This document shows, piece by piece, positions 55,750 to 64,000 of a stretch of 64,000 nucleotides of DNA; position 1 is the stretch's first letter, and each line of letters begins with the position of its first letter. This stretch comes from Hirudo medicinalis. Lineage: Eukaryota; Annelida; Clitellata; Hirudinida; Hirudinidae. The stretch lies in NCBI GenBank assembly GCA_011800805.1, contig MPNW01000046.1, positions 155,052 through 219,051 of the forward strand. Reading direction: 5' to 3'. The position numbers and the translations under genes are program-made. Under the pieces are notes generated by a model. It was not told where the DNA came from, searched no databases, and worked only from the letters and a program-made list of their open reading frames with translations.

Positions 55750-57325
55750 GTTGAGATATTTCATTTTTAATTGAACAAGGCTCAGAGGCTCAGATACCGA
55801 AACAAATGAGAGTTATTGGAGGTTGATGGTGACCGAAAGAAACAAAAATTCAAACCACGAGGCTCACTTACATGCAGGAATACATTTTGCAGACAAATGC
55901 ATGTGACTGAACTGCTTATTACTGTTATTGAAATTGCTTCTTAATACGATGTGCTAAATGAATCATTCTAAAATTATTCCTAGTCATTCGGAACTGACAT
56001 GGTTACTATTAATCACCATTTTTAAGATGATAGTCCAATAGCGGGCTTCTTGATTTCAGGAATTGATTTCTCAGGGGCTAATCTAGAACACTTTGGTGGG
56101 GGAAAGGGGCACAGCTACTAATATTTTTGTCTAAAGTCGTAAATTAGTGAAATAAAAAAAAATGAAATTTAAAAAAAAAATTAAAATTTAAAAAAATTAA
56201 GAAAAGATATAGAATAAAGTTGTTGATAAAAAATTGAGTTAAACTTAAAGTTTTTGAGTTAAAATTAAAGTTAAACTTAAGATAAAGGCAACCATTTTAA
56301 GATCAAAGTCTGTCATGGTCGAATGGACTTCCAAAATATCTTGTTGAGATTGGACTTTTGATCTTTTTGAGCCTTTTAATAAATATTTTTCTCTGTTAAA
56401 CTTCAATTTTATAATTAATTTTGGGCGACGAAGCAAATGAACTCGAGTAGCTACACCATTTCGTCATTCCCATACTCGCAAACATTTGAGAACACAAACT
56501 CATTTAAATATTGTTTCTTTTATCGTATTAAGTAATTATCGTAATTTTCATTCACTTTAAATATCCTAACGTGTCTTGGCTTTAAATATTGTCTTATGAT
56601 TTAGGACTTTTCTCACGTCAGCCTTTACGAGACATCAACCAATGTGGCTGCTTCATTCCTACTTAACTTTCACAAAAGTTAAAATGAAGATATAATTTTA
56701 ATATTTCGTGAGTCTAACAGGCAATTTCCTGTTAGGACTATTTTCTGTTTTGGTGATGATGCAATGATAGAACCACTGTGAGCCGTTATCTTCGCAGGTG
56801 GTGGTCAAGATATAATACTATATAATACTTACTTTTAATACATTATTCATCGCTGAAAAAAGTGAACCAGCTGCACAAATAGTTTGCCGATGTCATTACT
56901 CGAGCTGTACCTTGTAGAACAATAAGTAGCTAGAAACTTAACTTAGAAACTAAAACATTATTTTAGGCCTCAGCAGTAGTAGTTTTGGTTCAAATAATTT
57001 AAAAATAACTTCGAGTAACCAATCAGCTCCATGGCGGTTAGAAATGACTAAATTCTGAGTTAAATATTTACACTTACATTTAAAGACTGAACTTGTGAGT
57101 CAACATTAAGATGACAGAAGTTGCGCGAATGAAATCATATTTAAGAAATTGATTCATCACAACTTTGAAACTCTGTTTCTTTTGCAGATTACCTGTCTAT
57201 TCATAAAGCTGCTAGTTTACTCAACAAAGCGATCTTATTGATAAAACGACTGGGTTTGCGAGATCCATCGATCCATCTCTTAGCGACCGTCGCACCTGCT
57301 GCATTCGCAAGTACATCTCGTCAAT
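55750..57325. other. Intergenic, no gene recognised
   Basis: AT-rich, with A-rich runs near 56150-56230. No coding exon supported; a 63-codon minus frame at 56245-56436 has no context. Confidence 0.4.
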
Positions 57326-58506
57326 ATGAGACTACGTCGGACTTACCTCTTGTTTAAAAGTCTCTGGTTTAAAAATTTGAAGATCAGTTTCCTAAACCCT
57401 AGGATGTGGCTGATTAAGAGCAAGAAACTATTTTTATTTGTTATTGCTGCCTTCATCACGTTCGTCGTAATATTTTGGAAAAATGAAAACAAGAAAAGAA
57501 ATCCGAATGTAGAAGACGAAAATCGTTTTGTTCAAGTCTTGTCTCTGTTTAATTCAAGTGCCACTTATTGCGAGGACTTATCTCAGGATTGGAGGAACTT
57601 GCACTTGTCAAAAACTTATCATGAAAAGTTGTTACAATTTGAAGCAAAGTTAGTCGCCGCCCAAATGTTTTTGACATTTTCATATTTTCGGCTGCTCTCT
57701 GGAATAATGTAACAATTGTGGCATTGTCATAAGATATCTCCCTTGTAAATATTCTGACAACCATCAGAGGGACGAAGTTTGATTACCAATGAATGGCTTT
57801 GTAAGGTCGAGGTAATAATACGTGCCGGACAAAATAGTAACTAAATAATTATTTAGTTATGATTATCAGAAAACATTTTAATCACTTCATCACTTATCGG
57901 AATGTCAATTCTTGCAGACGGCAGGAAGCGTACGAAGGTCAAACTGACGGGGAGGGTCACTCTGGTCAAGTTCCTGAAGAATACCTAGTACTTCACTTGT
58001 TGGCAGGGGTGCCTGGACCTGTGACAGTTTGTGAAACTGGCTTCAACTTCGGTCACAGCGCATTCAATTTTCTTACAGCTAACGATAAGCTTCGGGTATT
58101 CAGTTTTGATTTGGGGAATCATTTGTATGCAAGGAAAATGGCTGTCAACCTGGCTGAGATGTTCGGCCCTGGTCGAATAAACGTTGAATTTGGCGACTCC
58201 CAGATATCGATTCCCAAGTATAAGTTGATGAAACTGTTACCACTCTGTGACATTATCTTCATAGATGGTGGTCACACTTTTGATGTCGCTAAGGCAGACA
58301 TCATCAATCTTGCCACTCACGCCTCCAAACACAATATAATAATCATGGACGATCATCCAACTGATTGGAGTAGTGACTTCGGAAAGGCGTGGGATTTGCA
58401 TCTTCAACCGAAAACGAATCATGGAGATACACAAAAAGGTGACAAAATTAGTTTTGTTTATTTATTAACTAATTCGGGCAGAGGCTCAACAGTTCTTATA
58501 AGTTAA
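57326..58506 (+). CDS. Type II membrane protein with class I SAM-dependent methyltransferase-like domain
   Basis: Two exons, 57326-57648 and 57918-58506, joined phase 2 (donor GTTAGT, acceptor TTCTTGCAG), give 303 residues. A basic N-terminus precedes one membrane segment at 35-51 (LFLFVIAAFITFVVIFW), with no cleavage site, so the bulk should be luminal or extracellular. The domain has motif I VCETGFNFGHSAFNFL (145-160), the acidic strand FSFDLGNH (169-176), GDS (200-202), CDIIFIDGGHTFDVAKADI (218-236), and an IIIMDD strand. This is the Methyltransf_24-like Rossmann arrangement; the substrate is unknown. Without the splice, the first exon would end at a stop 22 codons later. AATAAA is at 58532-58537, close to the stop. 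Confidence 0.85.
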
Positions 58507-58539
58507 AAAGGAGTAGCAAAGCAGACATGAAAATAAACA

Positions 58540-59115
58540 TCAAAAGGGCTGAGCGAAGCACAACGTCAACCAAAAGAACAAAATGGCATGACCGCACGCA
58601 AAAAATACGGAGACGAATTTCATCTATCAGTACTTTTGAATCGATTGAGATTTTGGGGATGAATAATGTCATTAGGAAGAGATCTACAAAGCTTAACTAA
58701 ACCTGTTATAGAAAGAGTATTTGGCAATATCGAAATGCACCTTTATTATTTTGATACTCGTATATGTTGCATCCTGCGGCACTACAGATGTAAAGTTTTA
58801 GTTGAAGATCAATCAAACTGAGTAATTTTGTAAGTTTAAGCAGAGGTCAGTCTCCAGTGATGAGATTTGTCAGGTTCTTTCCTTCCCCTTATCGGGTATC
58901 AGTCTTATTTGCTCGATCTAGATAGACAGAGATCAAGTCGCGAAATAATGAAACGCAATTATATTTAATACAAGAAAAGCGTAAACAATCAATTAAAAAC
59001 AAGCAAAACACACACCACGCCTATCACACAATTCGTCACCAGATATACTCGCGCCTTCACAATTCGTCTGCTTTCTTCAATCACGCTACACCAATACTCC
59101 CAAGTCCGTTCTCTC
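58540..59115. other. Intergenic, no gene recognised
   Basis: Spacer between the methyltransferase gene and the 3' end of the LINE to the right. Confidence 0.4.
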
Positions 59116-59119
59116 TGCA

Positions 59120-62100
59120 GTCTACTTATTATTATTTATTTGATTAAAGTCCCTTGCATAACTGAGATGATTTGGACTTGCTAGTTAGTGTTAGCGATAA
59201 TAAAATTAAAATTGCTAGAAGATTAAGTAGCCAGTTTAAAAATATTTGAATAAAATAATGCATATTTATTTAATTAATAGTAACCGCTTTTCACAAATCC
59301 ATCTGTGTATGAGGTCCACACTTGCTGGATTGCTGAGCATGGGACTCATCTCGGTTGGATTTGTTGTAAGGCGTATTTTTTCTCAGGACTGATGGGGCCG
59401 GACATTCCATGATGAAGTGACGGACAGTTTCATCCTCCTGAGTGCAAACTTCACCTTTGCCATCTGGATGGCGCTTCATGAGAAACAAGCATCGATTCAG
59501 AGCACACTTTCCAAGCCCGAGTCTGGAGATCAAGGTCTCCTTCCTCCTTGAGATACATTGGAATTTCCTCTTCGTCGATACAAGTTTCTCTATTGTCTTG
59601 TAATGGAGGCTTCTTGGGTCTTCATCCCATCTGGTTTGCCACTGTTGGATTATGTTGCGGGCCACAGATCATTTGACATCATTGATAGACGCTGGAATCT
59701 ATCGATCTATCTGCTCCTTGGTAGTGGCGGGAACCTGGACGAGAGTGACTTTTCTTCCTTCTTGAATTTCTGAAATCAGAGATAGCGTTTTGTAGATAAC
59801 ACGATCATAATAGTTGCAATCCTTTAGTGCCTGTAGGGCGCTAAGAGAACCGCTGAAAATGACTACATTGAAGTTCTCCCCCATGTCCTTCATATGGAAT
59901 AAACAGTCCTCAATAACTGCTAATTAGGTCGAACTTATGCAGTTGTGACTTGACGTCCTGAGGCTGATATTGACTGCTTCTCTGGAATGAATATTCCAAT
60001 TCTGGCTCTGTCATCCAAAGTCTTGGTGGCGTCTGTGTATCAGAAGAGGTTTCCTTGGAGATCCTCGATTTTCTCCCTTGCGATGAGCATCCTCAGGGGG
60101 TTGACGGCTGCTAAGGAGAGGTTTGAGGTGTCGATCTCTGGCATCTTCAGTCTCCAAGGGGAAGTTGTGGGAGCCTCCTCTACAATGTCTCTTAGGAGAT
60201 CTCTCGGAAGGAGGGACTTAACGGTTTCAACTGGAGTGGAGATTCCTTTTTTCCTCATCATGAGGTGAAGCCTCGCTTGAGCCTTGGACTTCCTGCCATT
60301 ATAAATTAAATATTTGTTATTAACAGACTTGTTTTGGGTAGCAATGGACTTGAGGGCATGGTTTACCATGAGGTACTTACGACGCATGTCGACAGGAAGC
60401 TCACCGCACTCCACTAGAAGAGACGAGGCATCGTTCCCTTCATGCCACCACAACAGATCTTCAATGATTGATACTGGATCTTGTTGTAGACGTCCTTGAT
60501 GTGCTTGCATTCTAGGTCAATCACTTCGCAGACATAGCCAAGGAGAGAGCGGATGGTGGCACTGCAGACTTGTAACAGGCTGGATTTGTTTGCCCTCTTT
60601 GTGTTTGCAGCTCTCCGAAATGGCTCTAAGTGCATTCAGGCGTTTGATGCAACGGATTCTGACAGCTTCTGCCTGAGCAGACCAATTTAGTCTTGCATCA
60701 ATATCTAAGAATGTGGCCGTCAGAGACGGGGATTATTTCCTTGCCGATACGATCGTTGATACGAAGTCTGATATTTGCGTCGCTCCTCTTGACCCTGCTA
60801 TTGGTAAATAAAACTGCTTGTGATTTAGACGCTGAGATCTTGAAACCATTAGCAGACAGAAACTTAAACGTGTCGTTGAGCTGTTTCTGTATGTGTCATT
60901 GCTCGTGAGGAGGTCCCGGTAGTCCAAAAGGCAATGTCATCGGCATACATAGAAAACTCAGCCCCTTTGCGAGAATTCGGGATGGCGTTCATGATGATAA
61001 TGAATAGAAGAGGGCTGAGGACACTAGCCTTTGGTGTGCCATTTTCCAATACGAAAGGTTGGGAGAGGGCAGATCCGATCCTCACTTGGATACTCCAATC
61101 GTGAAGAAAACTGTTGATCAATTGGAGAGGTTTGCCTTTGACACCTAGTGCGGAGATTTGATCGATGATCCCCTCTCTCCAAACCATGTCGAATGTTTTT
61201 TCTAAGTCCAGGAAGACTCCAATATTCATCTGCTTCTTGGACGAAGAGGCAGCAATATCCTGCGTCAGTCTGACAATGTGATCAACACAACCTCGGCCTT
61301 TTCTGAAACCAGCTTGGTACTGGTTTAACAAGTTCCGACTCTCTAAGAACCATCTTAGTCTCGTGGCAACCACCCGTTCAAGGAACTTCAAAGAGTGGAA
61401 GTCAGAGAAATAAGACGTTAGGAGGATGGTTCTGAAGGTGGCTGGCTTTCCTTTCTTTGGAATTGGAACAACCGTGGCTTTTTACAAGGAATGGGGGACT
61501 ACCCCCAGATAACCAGGATTGGTTGAATAAAGAGGAGACATTTCAGGCTCGGAAGAGGAAGTCTTCTAAGCATGTCGTAGTGAATGTGATCAGGTCCTTT
61601 GTTTTTTTGTCTTTTGGTTGCGTCCATGTTTACATAACGTGTTTCCTAAATTTCGCCCGTCGCTATTGTTTGATCCTGACTGTTCTAGTTATTAAACCTG
61701 GACATATCTACTGGATTTATAGAGTTTAAATGATCTTGAACTCTCTCGACACTCTGATCAAATCAATTATTCGTTCCTGCGCGTGGACTGCTGAACATCC
61801 TGGGGAAGAGTTCTCACATTTCTTCAATGCATTATGAACTTCTGAAAGGCTGATGGGATCAGAAAGAGGAGAGTCGTCACCTTGAGGTTGAAAGGAATCT
61901 ATATTTATGTGATGATTGTTTCTGATGCGTGCGAAGCGCGGGGAGAGGTTCGCGTTGCTGCTGGCTAGTGCAAAGGATCTTGCGAGGACTTCAGCTTTGT
62001 CACTGTTACCCAAAGGATCTCCAGAGTGCGAAGCGATCGGGAGGATTTGTGGGCCGGTGTAGTCGCCGTTCATTGTTTTGATGGTTCTCCAGAGTCGAGA

Positions 62101-63950
62101 GGCCAGTGGAGTCATCAAAACTGGTGCAGTGTTTTTGCCAGCACTCTTTCTTAGCATTCTTGACGACCCACTGAGCGCGACCCTTGGCTCTCTTGCTCAA
62201 TGCTCGATTCGGATCGAAGTCGATAGATAGTCCTCCTGTTCCTCTCTTTGACTGCCTCCTTGCAGTCACTGTTCCAGTATGGAACAAGTAGCCTTCTATG
62301 TTGCCCTTTGTAGGGAGTACTAATCCTACCGGCCTCCACGATGCAGTCGGTGATGAGCCTTGTATTTTCTTCAAGGGTTTCCGATGGCAGTTCCTGAGTA
62401 ATAGTTAAAAGACACATTTCCTGAAATGAGTCCCCCAGTTGAGAGTCTTCAGATTCACTCTGGGCAGCCCGAGATCCTCGTGAAGCACTTTGTCATTAAC
62501 AATCATCTGTATGATGTTATGATCACTGCCAAGGCTTTTGCTGAGGACCTTCCAAGTTGCTTTGGTCGCCCAGTTTGGAGAAGCCAGCGAGATGTTGATG
62601 GGAGACACGCTGCCATTCGTCGCAAGATGAATGTCCCCACCTGTATTTAAAATGACAAGGTTTAGAGTTAATGTCAAGTTTTCCATTATCTTACCTTTGC
62701 GATAGGAGTGTCGAGCTCCGAATACTGGAGAATGAGCGTTCATGTCCCCAAAGATGATGGCGTCTTGGGGACTCAGAATCTTTTCAAGTTCCTCTCTCGA
62801 AAAGGCACATACAAATTTATAATGTTAAGCTTCCTTAACAGTGGTCGATAGACATTGCGGTTCTTGAGATGAAATGGCGGAACTGAAAGCCAGGCCTTCA
62901 CACAGAACACCACCACAAGCCATGTCATTCTGTCTGTCCAATCGTTCGATTTGATATCCTTAAATCTTGAAGGCATGCCTGCTTTTAAGAAACGTTTCTT
63001 GGAGCAGAATAATGTCCGGCGGTACCCTCAAGGAATTCAGAAATGAAACAAATTCACCTACCTTTGACCGAATACCCTGACAGTTCCACTGAATAATGTT
63101 TATGGCATTAATCGTTTTGAGCAGATTGGGTAACTGGGATGGCTTTGGTGGCAGTCTTGACCTCTTCTGGAATGTAATCTTTTCTCATGCATTGAAATGC
63201 AATCAAGTAGACATGCGTGAGCACATCCTGGAACTGATCTTCGTTCCCGCCATGGAACCTATGGTTCATCTGTTGGGAAATTTTAGTTAATTCCTGGCGC
63301 ATCCCTGGACAACAATGCAAAAGCTTCAACGAACGAGCCAACTAAGGGGAATAAGCATAAGCATAAGCGCAATAAGAAAAGTAAGGCTAAGAAGCCTTCT
63401 GGGTTTAAGGAAAAACCAGCCGGTGCACAAATGTCTGTAAGTCGTCTTCATGGCAAGACTAAGCTCAAAATGAAAATGAGCGGGAGCTGAGACAGTTTCG
63501 GCTAGCTCTACCTTATTTTTAGCCGAGGTGAGGGCTTTAGCATAGCTAATATGTTTGGTTGTCCTCAGCAACTGTTTCAATGTTCGCCAGTCCTCAGGAG
63601 GATGGCCTCCTTCTCAATCTTACGCTTTGGACATGCTGCATGCCCAGTATGGTGGTTTGTTTTTCAGCTTCTCTCCGAGTTTTATCTTAAAACTAAGATA
63701 CCCTACCCTAACCCAATCGGGAATCTCGTCCTGGAAGATGATGGTGACCACAGAAGAGGCCACCTTGCTTTCGCAGCCAGTAGTTATCTTAATTGTTTCA
63801 TCATCGACGTTAACGGGAGCGCCGACGATGTAATATTTGCCACATGGGCTACGCAATCTCAACATCATTCTTGGCAATAACGACGAGAAGATTACTATGT
63901 GAGATAATCTTCGCACCAGATCTGCCCAACATGTTACTAACAATATCCAT
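59120..63950 (-). mobile_element. Nearly full-length, inactive I-superfamily LINE
   Basis: Read right to left. An ORF1-like part (63943-63108) contains DEIPDWVRVGYLSFKIKL, the segment before the gag zinc knuckles, then breaks. The ORF2 endonuclease (62976-62405) has NIINLYVPFRERNL, MNAHSPVFGA and GSDHNII. The RT (62374-60864) has FLDLEKTFD, GTPKASVLSPLLF and MYADDIAFW. A spacer (60510-60040) ends DLQGNLF. RNase H follows, with the FTDS Asp read as FSGS and the HVGIPGNE-x-AD block deleted. Last is a CCHC finger, then the 3' flank. Stops and frameshifts occur throughout. The same family is at 1-987 and 16.4 kb. Only the domain order and motifs support the clade; a tree would be needed for more. 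Confidence 0.88.
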
Positions 63951-64000
63951 GATCGCAGTATCCATAAACCATCCCAATTTGAAAATATCGAAAAATGCCA

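Noticed and set aside
1..64000. Bacterial features: operons, CRISPR arrays, riboswitches, Shine-Dalgarno sites
   Set aside because: The window is animal nuclear DNA with spliced genes; no spaced direct-repeat array or bacterial signal was seen.

Overview
The window is AT-rich animal nuclear DNA: spliced genes with GT-AG introns (several near 75 nt), noncoding first exons, TATA boxes, AATAAA signals, and many LINE, hAT and MULE copies. A gene for the outer-dynein-arm protein ODAD2/ARMC4 points to an animal with motile cilia. A precursor for SSFVRI/SSFVRL-amide peptides resembles the FVRIamides I know from annelids and molluscs. I therefore suggest a lophotrochozoan (spiralian), with moderate confidence; the species cannot be read from the sequence. 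Two N-runs and several single Ns show this is a draft assembly.

Left part (4-25 kb): a cluster of seven genes for short, nearly cysteine-free secreted proteins that share one roughly 70-residue helical module. Three genes are on + (4.0, 5.8, 11.2 kb) and four on - (15.5, 18.4, 22.3, 24.9 kb), so the two arms point toward each other. One member (11.2-14.3 kb) is a 1007-residue protein with nine tandem modules joined by His-rich linkers. I do not recognise the family; it is the best candidate here for an undescribed system. A 2 kb field of trinucleotide and other simple repeats (7.4-9.5 kb) sits inside the cluster.

Middle (25-39.7 kb): a hAT MITE, an assembly gap with duplicated flanks inside an inverted repeat, an orphan first exon (27.6 kb), the amidated neuropeptide precursor (30.0 kb), a multi-tyrosine transmembrane adaptor resembling PAG/LAT (32-33.5 kb, -), a second hAT MITE, and a complete 15-exon glycerol kinase 5 gene (34.4-39.6 kb, -) that carries hAT, CR1-like LINE and SINE fragments in its introns.

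Right part (39.7-64 kb): a decayed MULE transposon with about 100-bp terminal inverted repeats begins 28 bp upstream of the GK5 start codon. Next come two oppositely oriented fragments of one LINE family, a decayed DDE-type transposon-like gene, then ODAD2/ARMC4 (11 exons, +), complexin (3 exons, + , with a CAAX box) and a membrane-anchored class I methyltransferase (2 exons, +). The window ends in a nearly full-length but broken LINE (-) of the same family as the fragments at 1-987 and 16.4 kb.
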